A model generated the notes under the pieces. That model saw only the letters and a program-made list of their open reading frames with translations. It ran no database searches and had not been told where the DNA came from. A stretch of 64,000 nucleotides of DNA from NCBI GenBank assembly GCA_963733915.1, contig CAVTEP010000006.1, positions 496,001-560,000 of the forward strand. The letters run 5' to 3'. Shown one piece after another: positions 1-9,269 of the stretch (its first letter is position 1; every line of letters begins with the position of its first letter). A program made the position numbers and the translations under genes. The DNA comes from Sulfomarinibacter sp963733915. GTDB taxonomy: Bacteria; Acidobacteriota; Thermoanaerobaculia; Thermoanaerobaculales; Sulfomarinibacteraceae.

Positions 1-121
1 AAAGCTCGTTCGGGCCGCTGGACTGTCGCCCGTTCTTGGCGTCCGGTGTGCCGCAAATACGTAGGGCGCCACCGGAATCACCCGGTCATTCGCTCGGTTG
101 ACTAGCAAAAGGAGAATAATC

Positions 122-451
122 GTGGCCGTTTATTTGATCGCGCAGGTGAAAGTTACGGATGAAGCGTGGATACCCGCCTACGCAGCCAATGTCCACGAAA
201 TCGTTCACAAATATGGCGGAAAGTACTTTTCCCGCAGCGGAAACATCACGGCTATCGCGGGCGAGGCCCCCGATACCACCTTGATTGCATTGTTGGAGTT
301 TCCCTCCATGGACGCGGTTCAGTCCTTCGCCGATGACCCAGCCTATGCGGATTTCCGCCAGTCTCGTCGGGACGGAAGTATCAGCAATTTATTCGTGATT
401 GATGACACCGATCTTGCCGGGACAATCCCCTACCTTGCAAAGGCCTCGTAG
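122..451 (+). CDS. DUF1330 family protein
   Basis: A protein of about 109 residues with the compact alpha/beta ferredoxin-like pattern of DUF1330 (dimeric alpha-beta barrel) proteins. The signs are an N-terminal strand MAVYLIAQVKV, a central KYGGKYFSRSG segment and a C-terminal LLEFPSMDAVQSF stretch. The family's biochemical role is not established. I place the start at GTG 122 because AAAAGGAG lies at 107-114 with good spacing; an in-frame TTG at 98 has no ribosome site. It stands alone, 39 bp before the GFA protein, and may be co-transcribed with it. The family call is fairly sure; the function is unknown. Confidence 0.8.
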   Translation: MAVYLIAQVKVTDEAWIPAYAANVHEIVHKYGGKYFSRSGNITAIAGEAPDTTLIALLEFPSMDAVQSFADDPAYADFRQSRRDGSISNLFVIDDTDLAGTIPYLAKAS

Positions 452-490
452 CCACCGTCGCCAAATCGGGTCCTGAGGAGAACTCTATCG

Positions 491-922
491 ATGAAAATCG
501 AAGGCAGGTGCCATTGCGGGAACATCTCCTACGGGCTCGACTGGCCCGGAGACGAATCGGAGATCGCGGTGCGGACCTGCAGCTGTGATTTCTGCACAAT
601 GCACGGGGGAACCTACACGTCGCACCGCGACGCCCGGCTCGACGCGTCGGTGAGAGATTCCTCGCGTCTCTCGAAGTATCGATTTGGTACGAAGACTGCC
701 GACTTCTACGTCTGCTCCGTCTGCGGTGCGATCCCATTCGTGACCAGCCGAATCAAAGGCCGCCTCTATGCCGTCGTCAACGTGCACACCTTCGTGGGAA
801 TAGATCGCTCGGCCTTCCGCGAGAAGGTCACAGATTTCGACGGCGAGACAACCGAGAGTCGGCTCGACCGTCGCGCTCGAACCTGGATTCAAAACGTGAC
901 AGTCAGAGAAAAACCCGCATGA
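491..922 (+). CDS. GFA/CENP-V family zinc-binding protein
   Basis: A 143-residue protein of the GFA (glutathione-dependent formaldehyde-activating enzyme-like, Mss4-fold) family. It opens with the GRCHCGNISY signature (Cys8, Cys10) and continues with CSCDFCTMHGG, then YVCSVCGAIPF. This is the arrangement of paired cysteines that binds structural and catalytic zinc in the family. Most members have no proven reaction, so formaldehyde detoxification should not be assumed. A ribosome site (GAGGAGAA, about 475-482) precedes the ATG. The fold is confident and the substrate is unknown. Confidence 0.85.
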   Translation: MKIEGRCHCGNISYGLDWPGDESEIAVRTCSCDFCTMHGGTYTSHRDARLDASVRDSSRLSKYRFGTKTADFYVCSVCGAIPFVTSRIKGRLYAVVNVHTFVGIDRSAFREKVTDFDGETTESRLDRRARTWIQNVTVREKPA

Positions 923-1105
923 CGTGTTGCTCCGGGGAACACGGTGAGACATGCGGGTCAGGGATCTCGATGAGTGACACGGATTTTTCCAAGCTCTCCC
1001 GGCCGATTCAAACGAACCCGGCAATCGCCCAAAGACTCTGCCGAACGCCGTGTGTATGATCCGACGAAATCGAGACTGTGAGGCTCACATCCTGAACGCG
1101 AGGCT

Positions 1106-1531
1106 GTGCTGATGGTTCCGGTGCCAGCGCTTGCGCTCGGCGCGATCTTCGTATCCCTTGCCGGCCTTCATTTTTTCTGGGCGCTTGGGGGCAGAGCGGG
1201 GCTCGAGGGTGTCATACCGCACGAAAGCGGCCAGCCGCTGCTGAGACCCGGCAGGGCGGCGACGGTCCTCGTTGCATTCCTGTTGTTGGCCGCCGCGGGT
1301 GTGTCCCTGTGGCGCGGCGCCCTGCCGAACTCTCGATCTTCCTGGATCCCCTACTCAGGTATCTGGGTCATTGCGCTGGTATTTGCGGTGCGCGCGATCG
1401 GCGATTTTCGATATGTCGGCTTTTTCAAGCGTGTCCGTGGTACCACCTTCGCCCGGAACGATTCCCTCATTTTCTCGCCACTCTGCGCCATTATCTCGGG
1501 GTTGGCGACATGGCTCGCTTTAGGATATTGA
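1106..1531 (+). CDS. DUF3995 integral membrane protein
   Basis: About 141 residues with four hydrophobic segments. The first is near residues 5-26 and contains LAGLHFFWALGG, followed by VLVAFLLLAAAGVSL, GIWVIALVFAVRAIGDFRY and a C-terminal segment. The layout and the AIGDFRYVGFFKR motif fit DUF3995 inner-membrane proteins, which have no assigned function. GTG 1106 and ATG 1112 are both possible starts; neither has a strong ribosome site. It appears monocistronic. Confidence 0.7.
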   Translation: MLMVPVPALALGAIFVSLAGLHFFWALGGRAGLEGVIPHESGQPLLRPGRAATVLVAFLLLAAAGVSLWRGALPNSRSSWIPYSGIWVIALVFAVRAIGDFRYVGFFKRVRGTTFARNDSLIFSPLCAIISGLATWLALGY

Positions 1532-1684
1532 ATCGGAGCAATCGTGCTCGATGATCACCGCGCCCACGCGACGCCTCCGGTGCCGGACGTGCCCGAGACG
1601 CATCCATTGCGTTGCGCGAAGTGACACCTGACGCTCGATGCGGGTTAGAATCCAGGGTGGGAGGTATCCCGCACACCGGTCGCC

Positions 1685-1969
1685 ATGGAAGACTCCATCC
1701 ACGTCCTAAGGGTAACCGCCGTCGCGCCCGACGCCGGCACGGCCGAAACGGAAACGAGACGTTCCCTGGTGGTGTTTGTCAGGAGCCCGAATGCGGATCT
1801 CGCGTACGCTCCGGCTGAGGCCCATGTGCGACGGCTCGGTTGGCGGGACATCGATCTCGTCAACTGCAAGTTGGTCAGCCCCGAGACGGTCGAGCGCCTC
1901 GACCAGGCTCTGCAGAGCGCCTACCGGGAAGCGGTTGATCGCGGGGCGGCGGCCGTGGTCCTGAAGTGA
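1685..1969 (+). CDS. Hypothetical protein, 94 aa
   Basis: A small soluble protein that I do not recognise. It starts MEDSIHVLRVTAVAPDAG, has a middle SLVVFVRSPNADLAYAPAEA segment and ends in an amphipathic helix rich in Glu, Arg and Ala. There is no signal peptide and no cysteine cluster. Base composition and third-position GC match the neighbours, and the frame is uninterrupted, which supports a real gene. The ribosome site is weak. A small ligand-binding or regulatory role is possible, but nothing in the sequence shows it. Confidence 0.5.
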   Translation: MEDSIHVLRVTAVAPDAGTAETETRRSLVVFVRSPNADLAYAPAEAHVRRLGWRDIDLVNCKLVSPETVERLDQALQSAYREAVDRGAAAVVLK

Positions 1970-2069
1970 CTGGGGCTCGACCCTCAGGCCACCGCGGGTG
2001 CGAGAGCCCCGATCAGGACTTCAAATCAACCGGCCTCTAGAAAAGGCCGAGGCACGGAGAAAGCACAGC

Positions 2070-2549
2070 ATGACTGAAAAGGCCTTTCAGGACTACTACC
2101 CGGACGAGCTGAGCCATTGCTACGGTTGCGGCCGGCTCAACAAGGACGGTCATCAGCTCAAGAGCTTCTGGGATGGCGAAGAAACGGTCGCAGTATTCGA
2201 GCCGTGGCCGGAGCATATCGCGATCCCGGGATACGTTTACGGCGGTCTGATCGCGTCGATCATCGACTGCCACGGCACCGGGACGGCCGCCGCTGCAGCC
2301 TATCGCGAAGCGGGTCGCGAGATGGGCACGGAGCCGCCGTTTCGATTCGTGACGGCTTCGCTCCAGGTGCAGTACCTCAAGCCGACACCGATGGGTGTGC
2401 CGCTCGAGGTCCGGGGACAGGTCAAGGAGATCCAGGGTCGCAAGGTGATCGTGACCGCCACCGTGTCCGCCGCCGGCGAGGTCTGCGCCCGCGGGGAGGT
2501 CGTCGCGGTGCAGATGCCGGAGCATATGGTGCCGAAGAGCACCGATTGA
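2070..2549 (+). CDS. PaaI-like hotdog-fold thioesterase
   Basis: A 159-residue hotdog-fold protein of the PaaI/YigI acyl-CoA thioesterase type. The N-terminus has the CYGCGRLNKDGHQL signature found in this subgroup, then YVYGGLIASIIDCHGTGTA, where the hotdog helix and the catalytic region lie, and LQVQYLKPTPMGVPLEVRG typical of the central sheet. It should hydrolyse acyl-CoA thioesters in the cytosol; the acyl group is unknown. ATG 2070 is chosen over the upstream in-frame ATG 1998 because GGAGA lies at 2056-2060 and homology begins there. It lies 27 bp before the RibD-C reductase, perhaps in one transcript. Confidence 0.8.
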   Translation: MTEKAFQDYYPDELSHCYGCGRLNKDGHQLKSFWDGEETVAVFEPWPEHIAIPGYVYGGLIASIIDCHGTGTAAAAAYREAGREMGTEPPFRFVTASLQVQYLKPTPMGVPLEVRGQVKEIQGRKVIVTATVSAAGEVCARGEVVAVQMPEHMVPKSTD

Positions 2550-2576
2550 GAGTCTTTGAAACTGGAAACGGAGCAC

Positions 2577-3119
2577 ATGCGGATCGTCTACTTCGTGGCC
2601 TCGAGCGTCGATGGATTTATCGCGACACCCGACGGCGGCGTCGAGTGGCTGGATCGCGTCCAGGTCGAGGGTGAGGACTACGGCTACGCCGAGTTCTTCT
2701 CCTCGATCGACTCGATGGTCATGGGACGCCACACCTGCGAAAAGGCCCTGTCCTTCGGTGACTGGCCCTATGCCTCCCTCCCCTGTTGGGTCATGACCTC
2801 GCAGGACCTCGCGCCCGACAGTCCCACGATCACGATCTCCCATGAGTCCCCCGACCGGGTGGTCGCCGACATCCGCAACCGAGGCCTCGAAAACCTGTGG
2901 CTGGTCGGGGGCGCCTCCCTGGCCGGCGCATTTCAACGTCGCGGACTGATCACCGAGTACGTCGTCTCCGTCATCCCGGCCGTCCTCGGCGACGGCGTGC
3001 CGCTGCTCACCGGCGCCGGCCCGCCGGCTCACCTCCGCCTCGTCGACTCGCGGTCCTATACAAGCGGTGTGGTCACTCTTCGCTATCTGACGGAAGGCGA
3101 CGGTCTGAAAACAGTCTGA
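2577..3119 (+). CDS. RibD C-terminal / dihydrofolate reductase-like protein
   Basis: About 180 residues of the RibD_C (DHFR-like) fold. The N-terminal YFVASSVDGFIATPDGG motif is the usual pyridine-nucleotide and substrate region of stand-alone YyaP/YwjB-type reductases. The middle MVMGRHTCEKALSFG and later LWLVGGASLAGAF match the fold's NADPH-binding loop. Stand-alone members are not assigned to riboflavin synthesis, and the true substrate is unknown. The start is ATG 2577 with GGAG at 2571-2574 close upstream; TTG 2556 is in frame but less likely. Confidence 0.82.
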   Translation: MRIVYFVASSVDGFIATPDGGVEWLDRVQVEGEDYGYAEFFSSIDSMVMGRHTCEKALSFGDWPYASLPCWVMTSQDLAPDSPTITISHESPDRVVADIRNRGLENLWLVGGASLAGAFQRRGLITEYVVSVIPAVLGDGVPLLTGAGPPAHLRLVDSRSYTSGVVTLRYLTEGDGLKTV

Positions 3120-3183
3120 GGGTTGACCGCGAGTTCCTGCGACTCCATGATCTTGCAGGAAATCGACGACGAGAAGAGATCCC

Positions 3184-3855
3184 GTGAGATCGAATTACTA
3201 CTCGCAACGCCTCTCGGCCGAACGCCTCGAGCTCTGTTACGCGGTGGCGCCACCGCGCGTCAAGCAGTACCTCGAAGCGGAGATCGACCACCTCCTGGCA
3301 TTGATTCCGCGCGACGCTTTCGTCCTCGAACTCGGCTGTGGTTACGGACGGGTTCTCGAATTCCTCGCGCCGGTCTCTCGCCTCGCCTGCGGCATCGACA
3401 CGTCCCTTGACAGCTTGCGCCTGGCTCAACGACGCCTCGCAGCGTTGCCAAACGTGATCGTAGCCGGTATGGACGCAATTCTCCCCACCTTCGAACCAGC
3501 CGCTTTCGATGTTGTCTGCTGCGTTCAAAACGGGATCTCGGCGTTTCACGTCGATCAACGTCAGCTCTTCGCGGCGGCCGTCGGTCTCGCAGGTCCTGAC
3601 GGAACGGTGGTCTTCTCGTCCTATGCCGACGAGTTCTGGGAGCACCGCCTCGAGTGGTTCCGGATCCAGGCCGAACACGGACTCGTGGGCGAGATCGACG
3701 AGTCCGCCACATCCGAAGGCAATATCATCTGCAAAGACGGGTTTTCCGCGTCGACCGTCTCACCGGAACGCTTCAGGATCCTCGCGACAGGTTGTGGCAA
3801 GCGCGTTTCTGTGGAGGTCGTGGACGGCTCGAGCGTGTTTTGCGTGATGAGCTGA
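3184..3855 (+). CDS. Class I SAM-dependent methyltransferase
   Basis: A 223-residue Rossmann-fold methyltransferase. Motif I is FVLELGCGYGRVLEF (about residues 44-58), the acidic ribose-binding residue is in GIDTSLDSLRLAQ, and FDVVCCVQNGI is the motif IV region. The substrate cannot be read from the sequence. The start is GTG 3184, preceded by a purine-rich GAGAAGAGA. It is followed by a 67-bp gap and an unrelated SRPBCC gene. The general enzyme class is confident. Confidence 0.85.
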   Translation: MRSNYYSQRLSAERLELCYAVAPPRVKQYLEAEIDHLLALIPRDAFVLELGCGYGRVLEFLAPVSRLACGIDTSLDSLRLAQRRLAALPNVIVAGMDAILPTFEPAAFDVVCCVQNGISAFHVDQRQLFAAAVGLAGPDGTVVFSSYADEFWEHRLEWFRIQAEHGLVGEIDESATSEGNIICKDGFSASTVSPERFRILATGCGKRVSVEVVDGSSVFCVMS

Positions 3856-3922
3856 GCCACTCCCGGAATCAACCACCCCTACCTCACGGTTGCTCGGCAT
3901 ATCACACGATGGGAGTGCTGAA

Positions 3923-4363
3923 ATGGCGATGACTCGGGAGGTGAAATTCGACACGATCGTCCGCGCCGAGCCGGCGCGGGTGTACCAGGCGATGGCCACT
4001 GCCGAGGGTCTCGACGGGTGGTTTACGAAAGGTACGACCCTCGAGGCGAAGGCAGGAGGCGTGCTCGTCTTCCGCTGGGAAAACTGGGGCGTCGAGAGGT
4101 TTTCGGGCGAGATGGCCGGAGAGGTCGTCGAGGCGCGCCCCGCGCAGCGCTTTTCATTCCGCTGGCCGGTCGATTCCGGCGGTTACATGACCACGGTCGT
4201 GGTCGATTTCGAGCCCCACCCGGACGGCACCGTGGTGCGGCTGGTCGAGGGCGTCTACGAGGACGGCGAGGTCGGCACGCAGGACATGATGAATCGCGCG
4301 TCGGGATGGGCGCAGGCCTTGACCTTGATGAAATTCTGGGTCGAGCACGGGGTCACTTATTGA
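3923..4363 (+). CDS. SRPBCC/AHSA1-family protein
   Basis: About 146 residues of the START-like AHSA1 (activator of Hsp90 ATPase homologue 1-like) fold. The family pattern REVKFDTIVRAEPARVYQA, then GLDGWFTKGTTLEAKAGG and the C-terminal GWAQALTLMKFWVEHG are all present. These proteins bind hydrophobic ligands in a deep cavity; no specific role is known for this one. ATG 3923 is chosen because GGGAG lies at 3911-3915. It lies 43 bp before recD2 but has no functional link to it. Confidence 0.82.
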   Translation: MAMTREVKFDTIVRAEPARVYQAMATAEGLDGWFTKGTTLEAKAGGVLVFRWENWGVERFSGEMAGEVVEARPAQRFSFRWPVDSGGYMTTVVVDFEPHPDGTVVRLVEGVYEDGEVGTQDMMNRASGWAQALTLMKFWVEHGVTY

Positions 4364-4406
4364 CGAGAAGTGATCGAAACGGCGTTCTGCCGTACAATTC
4401 AGACTC

Positions 4407-6590
4407 ATGTCCGATGAATCAAGCGCCGCCTGCGAGACGGTCGAGGGCACGGTCGGCCGCGTCCTCTTCAGCAACGACGAGAACGGGTGGTGTGCTCTGA
4501 GGTTCCAGCCGAAAGACGCCCCCTCGATCACCGTCATCGGACCGCTGCTCGGCGTGCGGAGGGGCGACGAGCTGCGGGTCACCGGGCGCACGATCAACCA
4601 CGCCAAGTATGGGGAGCAGTTCGAGGTCCAGTCCTACGTCCACCAGATGCCGTCAACCCTCGAGGGCCTGCGCCGGTTTATCGGCTCCGGAAAGGTTCGC
4701 GGTCTCGGCCCAGCCCGCGCGGCCCAGGTGGTCGATGCCTTCGGTCTCGAGACCCTCGACGTCCTCGACCGGGAGCCGGAACGGCTGCTCGAGATCCGCG
4801 GCATCGGTCCCTCCACCCTCGACCAGATCCGCCGTTCCTGGGGACAGCACCGCGGCATCCAGCAGATCATGATCTTCCTCACCGGCCACGGTGTGGCGCC
4901 GGGCATCGCCGTCAAGGCGTTCAAACGCTACGGCGCCAGTGCCATTGAAGTCGTCCGCTCGAATCCCTACCGCCTCGCCGAGGAGGTCTTCGGCGTCGGC
5001 TTCCTCACCGCCGACCGGATCGCCCGCCAGCTCGGCATACCAGACGACGCCCCCGAACGCCTCGAGGCCGGGGTCCTGCACGGGCTCACCGAAGCGGTTG
5101 GGCAAGGTCACTGCTTCCTCCCCGACGACGAGCTCCTGGATACCGCCGCAGGATTGCTCGATACCCAGGTGGAGCTCCTACCCTCTGCACTTGCCGGGCT
5201 CATCGCGCGCCAGCTGGTGGCCGTTCGCCCGCGCAATGACGCGCCGCCCGCAATCTACGTACCGCGCCTCGAGCGCGCCGAGGCCGTGGTCGCCCGTGAC
5301 CTGGGCGAGATCCTCGAGAGCACGACGGATACCCCATCGATCATCGTCAGCACGGCTGTCGCCTGGTACCAGGGCCAGGCCAACATCCGCCTCGGCGAGC
5401 GACAGAGCGAGGCCCTCGCAGCGGCCCTCAACAACAGGCTGGTCGTGATCACCGGTGGACCCGGCACCGGCAAGACGACCCTCATTCGCGGGATCGTCCA
5501 GATCCTCGGCCGGAAGGACCTCGAGGTGGTGCTCGCCGCACCAACCGGAAGGGCGGCCAAGCGGCTGGCGGAGGCCACCGGCCACGGGGCGAAGACCATT
5601 CACAGGCTGCTCGAGTTCAACCCCATCACCGGCCAGTTCAACCGCAATCGCGAACAACCCATAACCGCCGACTGCCTGGTCGTGGACGAGGTCTCGATGC
5701 TCGACATCGAGCTTGCAGCAAACCTGCTCGAAGCGGTTCCGCCGGGATGCCGGGTGGTGCTGGTCGGCGATGCCGATCAGCTGCCTTCGGTCGGTCCGGG
5801 CAATGTCCTCGCAGACCTCATTGCGTCGGACTTCGTGCCGGTGATCCGGCTCGATCAGATTTTTCGTCAGGCCGAACGCAGCCTGATCGTGGACAATGCG
5901 CACAGGATCAATTCCGGCCAGATGCCGGAGGTCGACGATGACCCCGAGGCGAGCGATTTCTTTTTTGTCGCCCGGGATGACCCGGAGGCGGCGGCTGAGC
6001 TGGCGATCGACTTCGCGACCCGTCGGATTCCCGAGCGCTTCGGTCTCGATCCGATCGATGACATCCAGGTGCTCTCACCCATGCACCGTGGTGAGCTCGG
6101 CGTCACCCGCCTCAACGAGCGTCTGCAGGCGGTACTCACGCCGCCGAGCCGCGAGATCGCCATCGGCTGGCGCCGCTTCCGGGTCGGCGACAAGGTGATG
6201 CAGGTTCGCAACAATTACGACCTCGACGTTTTCAACGGCGATCTCGGCCGTGTCGTCGCCATCGACTTCGAGGAACGGGAGATGACAGTCAAATTCGACG
6301 ACCGGCGGGTGATCATCTCCTCGGAGGACGTCGAGGACATCGTGCCCGCCTACGCCTGCACGATCCACAAGTCTCAGGGCAGTGAATACCCGGCGGTGGT
6401 GATCGTCCTTCACCACCAGCATCACGTGATGTTGCAGCGCAATCTGCTCTACACCGCCATCAGCCGCGGCCGCCGCCTGGTCGTAATCGTCGGCTCCAGA
6501 CGCGCCCTCGCCCGCGCCGTCGGCAATGCCCACGTGCGCCCACGCTACACGCTTCTCGCCGACCGGCTGCGGTCGGAGGTAAGACACTAG
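4407..6590 (+). CDS. recD2: RecD2-type ATP-dependent 5'-3' DNA helicase
   Basis: 727 residues, the normal length for RecD2, the RecD-like helicase found outside RecBCD. An N-terminal OB-like region (GTVGRVLFSNDENGW) is followed by helix-hairpin-helix repeats (VRGLGPARAAQVVDAFG and LEIRGIGPSTLDQIR). The SF1B motor has Walker A ITGGPGTGKTTLI (about 347-359), Walker B VVDEVSMLD (about 425), a GDADQLPSVGPG motif III and the C-terminal YACTIHKSQGSEYP motif near 650. No RecB or RecC is in the window. It probably acts in DNA repair and replication-fork processing. It ends 10 bp from the convergent minus-strand gene. Confidence 0.95.
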   Translation: MSDESSAACETVEGTVGRVLFSNDENGWCALRFQPKDAPSITVIGPLLGVRRGDELRVTGRTINHAKYGEQFEVQSYVHQMPSTLEGLRRFIGSGKVRGLGPARAAQVVDAFGLETLDVLDREPERLLEIRGIGPSTLDQIRRSWGQHRGIQQIMIFLTGHGVAPGIAVKAFKRYGASAIEVVRSNPYRLAEEVFGVGFLTADRIARQLGIPDDAPERLEAGVLHGLTEAVGQGHCFLPDDELLDTAAGLLDTQVELLPSALAGLIARQLVAVRPRNDAPPAIYVPRLERAEAVVARDLGEILESTTDTPSIIVSTAVAWYQGQANIRLGERQSEALAAALNNRLVVITGGPGTGKTTLIRGIVQILGRKDLEVVLAAPTGRAAKRLAEATGHGAKTIHRLLEFNPITGQFNRNREQPITADCLVVDEVSMLDIELAANLLEAVPPGCRVVLVGDADQLPSVGPGNVLADLIASDFVPVIRLDQIFRQAERSLIVDNAHRINSGQMPEVDDDPEASDFFFVARDDPEAAAELAIDFATRRIPERFGLDPIDDIQVLSPMHRGELGVTRLNERLQAVLTPPSREIAIGWRRFRVGDKVMQVRNNYDLDVFNGDLGRVVAIDFEEREMTVKFDDRRVIISSEDVEDIVPAYACTIHKSQGSEYPAVVIVLHHQHHVMLQRNLLYTAISRGRRLVVIVGSRRALARAVGNAHVRPRYTLLADRLRSEVRH

Positions 6591-6600
6591 CCTGCATTTC

Positions 6601-7698
6601 TCAGGCGTTTCGCGCGGCGGCCTCCACCCTCCGTCGCGAACCGCTCGAGCTCAGAAGCTCGAGGGCGCGGTCGAGTCGTTGGCCCTTGAGCTCCCCGCGA
6701 CGCGCGAGGATGCCGAGGCACCAGCGCCGGTCAAGCTCGCGATCGAGGCTTCCGATGAGCTCGAGCGCGTCCTGCGGATCGTCGGGAATCCCCGCCTCGA
6801 GCAGGGCGCAGAGGGCGCGCCGTCGCGGCCAGCCGTCCGGGAAGGAGGCAACCATTCCCAGAAGGGTGCCGACGCTCGACCCACAAAAACCCTGGAGCTC
6901 GCGGCGCAGCACCCGGAGCTGGGAAAAAATCGATTGCTCGGCCCCCATCGCCCCCAACACCGCCCTCGCCTCGAACCTCCTCGAGCCCACATCGGCTACT
7001 GATGGGCCGATTTCGGGGCGGGAAACCGACGCCGGGGGATGGCTCTCTGATGCACTCTGCCAGCGACTCCAGTCGATCACGGGTGGCGGTGGTGGTTTAC
7101 GCCGCGACGGTGGCGGCGCCGGCACGGGTTCCTCCCGCGCGGTTGCTTCGGATGTGAATTCCGTTGCGGACGGTCCCTCGCTTTCAAGCGCGGCGCCTCT
7201 CGTCGCAGATTGCTCGACGCGATCCGCCTCGATGGCGTTGAGCGCGGCCAGCGCATCCTCCGGCGATTCCTCAGCGAGATCCTGAACCGCCTGGAGCTCT
7301 CCAAGGGCCTCGACGAACTCGGTTGGCGGCACCTCGGCATCGGGCGCCGCCAGCAGCTCGTCCGCGAGCGCGACGCCACGTTCAACTGCCTCGCGACGTC
7401 GCTGCGGATCGCGGATGGCGGCAATCAGCTCGGAGACCGTGGAGGCGTCGGTGCTGCGGGCGTTGGCAAGCGCCTGCAGGAGCACCGCGGGCGCCAGGCC
7501 TCCCTTTCGCTTCGCCAACCCCTCGAGGATCTCCTCGGACCCGTCGAAACCGACGTTTCGCGCCAGCAACCGGCGGTCGGTCGGGCTCAGCTCGCGCAGC
7601 GTGCGCCACGCCCGCGCCAGGACCCTCGCCTGGGCGAGCGGCGACTTCGCGTGCTGGAGCTCATACAAGAGCGCCGTCAGCTGCTGCTGGCTGCCCAT
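6601..7698 (-). CDS. Hypothetical protein with proline-rich linker
   Basis: 365 residues, not recognised. The N-terminal ~150 residues are alanine/leucine-rich helices in a repeat-like pattern, possibly HEAT-like. A low-complexity Pro/Glu/Ala linker follows (about 165-235, including VPAPPPSRRKPPPPP), then a second helical domain (about 250-365) with LGILARRGELKGQRLDRAL. There is no signal peptide or transmembrane segment. It follows the flotillin gene with no gap (stop at 7699, start at 7698), so the two are almost certainly translated from one message. This suggests a cytosolic partner of the flotillin scaffold; that is inference. Confidence 0.6.
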   Translation of the reverse strand: MGSQQQLTALLYELQHAKSPLAQARVLARAWRTLRELSPTDRRLLARNVGFDGSEEILEGLAKRKGGLAPAVLLQALANARSTDASTVSELIAAIRDPQRRREAVERGVALADELLAAPDAEVPPTEFVEALGELQAVQDLAEESPEDALAALNAIEADRVEQSATRGAALESEGPSATEFTSEATAREEPVPAPPPSRRKPPPPPVIDWSRWQSASESHPPASVSRPEIGPSVADVGSRRFEARAVLGAMGAEQSIFSQLRVLRRELQGFCGSSVGTLLGMVASFPDGWPRRRALCALLEAGIPDDPQDALELIGSLDRELDRRWCLGILARRGELKGQRLDRALELLSSSGSRRRVEAAARNA

Positions 7699-9195
7699 CT
7701 ACTCGGTCCCGAAGACCTCTCCCGGGTCGGCTGCGGCGCGCTTTGTCTTCTTGCCGCCGACGTTGTCGGCGACCGCTGCCGGGAGCCGCGAAATGTCCTG
7801 CAGGAGGGTCTGCAGGTCGACGCCCGAGAGCTGCTTCATGATCGGCCCGAGCTGTGACAGAACCTGGGTCACGTCGTCGGTGAGCCGGGCGGCGCCGGTG
7901 CCGTCGCCCGGTCGCCCACCGTTGGAAATGATGGTCGTCGCACCGGCCCGCGACAACGGCTCGGCGACCGCGGCGGCGATCTCGGGCAGGACCTTGAGGG
8001 CCTCGATCGAGAGACCGGCCTCGTTGTAGAGCTTGAGCGCCTCCGCCAGCTTGCGCCGCGCCTCGGCTTCCGCCTCGCCCTTTGCGAGAATGGCCTCGGC
8101 CTCGGCGATACCGATCTGCCGCCTCTGGACGGACTCCGCCTCGGCCTTGGCAACGCCTTCCGCCTGCAACGCCTTGGCGGCCTGCTCGCGGCGAAGTCGT
8201 TCCGCCGCCGCCTCCTGCTCGACCGTGTACTTCTTGGCGTCGGCCAGCCTTTCGGCCTCGTACTTCTTGGCGTCGGCCTGCTCGCGGATCGAGGCGTTGA
8301 GCTCGAGCTTCTGGCGCTCCACCTCCTGATCGGCAATGCGGATGTCCTGGACCTTGAGCTCCATTTCGCCGGCCTTGACCGCCTGGGCATCGGCCACGTC
8401 CACCTCTTTTTTGATCGAGGCCACCTTGAGGCTGAGGGCTTTGTCTGCCTCGGCGATCTCGGTGTCGACGTTGATCCGTTTTTGTTCCTTCTGCTGGCGC
8501 GCCTGCTCCTCCTCGATCGCGGCGTCGCGGTCGGCGTTGGCGGTGGCGATTCGGGCGTTCTTGAGCGCCTCCTGGATCTTGGGTTGACCGAGCGCGTTGA
8601 GGTAGCCCTGGTCATCCTGAATGGCGCGGAAGACGAAGGAACGGAACTCGAAACCCATCCCCTCGAGATCCACATGGGCTTCCTCGCGGACCTTCTCCTG
8701 GAACCGGCGCTGGTCGCGGTAGAGCTCCTCGACGGTGAGGGTGCCGACGATGCCGCGGAGGTGACCGGCGACCGTTTCCTTGATGGTCGCCTTGACGTCG
8801 TCCACCGGCATGCCCAGAAAACCCTCGGCGGCACTGCGGATGTGGTCGACATCGCCCTGCACCTTGACCTGGGCCACCGCCTTGACGTTGATCGGGATGC
8901 CCTGGACCGTGTAGACGTGGGGCATGTCGATCTCGAGGGTCATCATGCGCAGCGACAGGACCTCGTACTGCTCCCACGCCGGCCACACGAAGGTTCCTCC
9001 GCCGCGGATGATGCGGAAACCCTCGATCTCGCCCTTTGCGGTGCGCACCTTCTTGCCGAAGAACTTGCGCCGTCCAAAGACGATCAGGGCCTCGTCGGGC
9101 CCGGCCTTCTTGTAACGAACCCGAACCAGAAGGTACAAAAGAAACAGCACGACCGGGACAACGAACAAAAAACCGACAAAAAACGAGGCACCCAT
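7699..9195 (-). CDS. Flotillin-like SPFH/band-7 membrane scaffold protein
   Basis: About 498 residues with flotillin architecture. An N-terminal membrane segment (residues 3-26) is followed by an SPFH/PHB domain (about 45-230, with GIPINVKAVAQVKVQ). A long heptad-rich coiled coil (about 230-420) rich in EAEA and KAEAE repeats comes next, and the hydrophobic C-terminus has VLPEIAAAVAEPL. It should oligomerise at the membrane and organise microdomains. Two adjacent ATG codons are possible; I prefer 9195 because GGAGG is then 6 nt away. The next gene downstream abuts it. A repeat-filled 350-bp gap separates it from the zinc-ribbon genes upstream. Confidence 0.9.
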   Translation of the reverse strand: MGASFFVGFLFVVPVVLFLLYLLVRVRYKKAGPDEALIVFGRRKFFGKKVRTAKGEIEGFRIIRGGGTFVWPAWEQYEVLSLRMMTLEIDMPHVYTVQGIPINVKAVAQVKVQGDVDHIRSAAEGFLGMPVDDVKATIKETVAGHLRGIVGTLTVEELYRDQRRFQEKVREEAHVDLEGMGFEFRSFVFRAIQDDQGYLNALGQPKIQEALKNARIATANADRDAAIEEEQARQQKEQKRINVDTEIAEADKALSLKVASIKKEVDVADAQAVKAGEMELKVQDIRIADQEVERQKLELNASIREQADAKKYEAERLADAKKYTVEQEAAAERLRREQAAKALQAEGVAKAEAESVQRRQIGIAEAEAILAKGEAEAEARRKLAEALKLYNEAGLSIEALKVLPEIAAAVAEPLSRAGATTIISNGGRPGDGTGAARLTDDVTQVLSQLGPIMKQLSGVDLQTLLQDISRLPAAVADNVGGKKTKRAAADPGEVFGTE

Positions 9196-9269
9196 CATTC
9201 ACCTCCGGGTTTGAGGACAACATCTTAGCAACGAACTCATGAGCATGAGTACGCACCAACGGGGTTTGT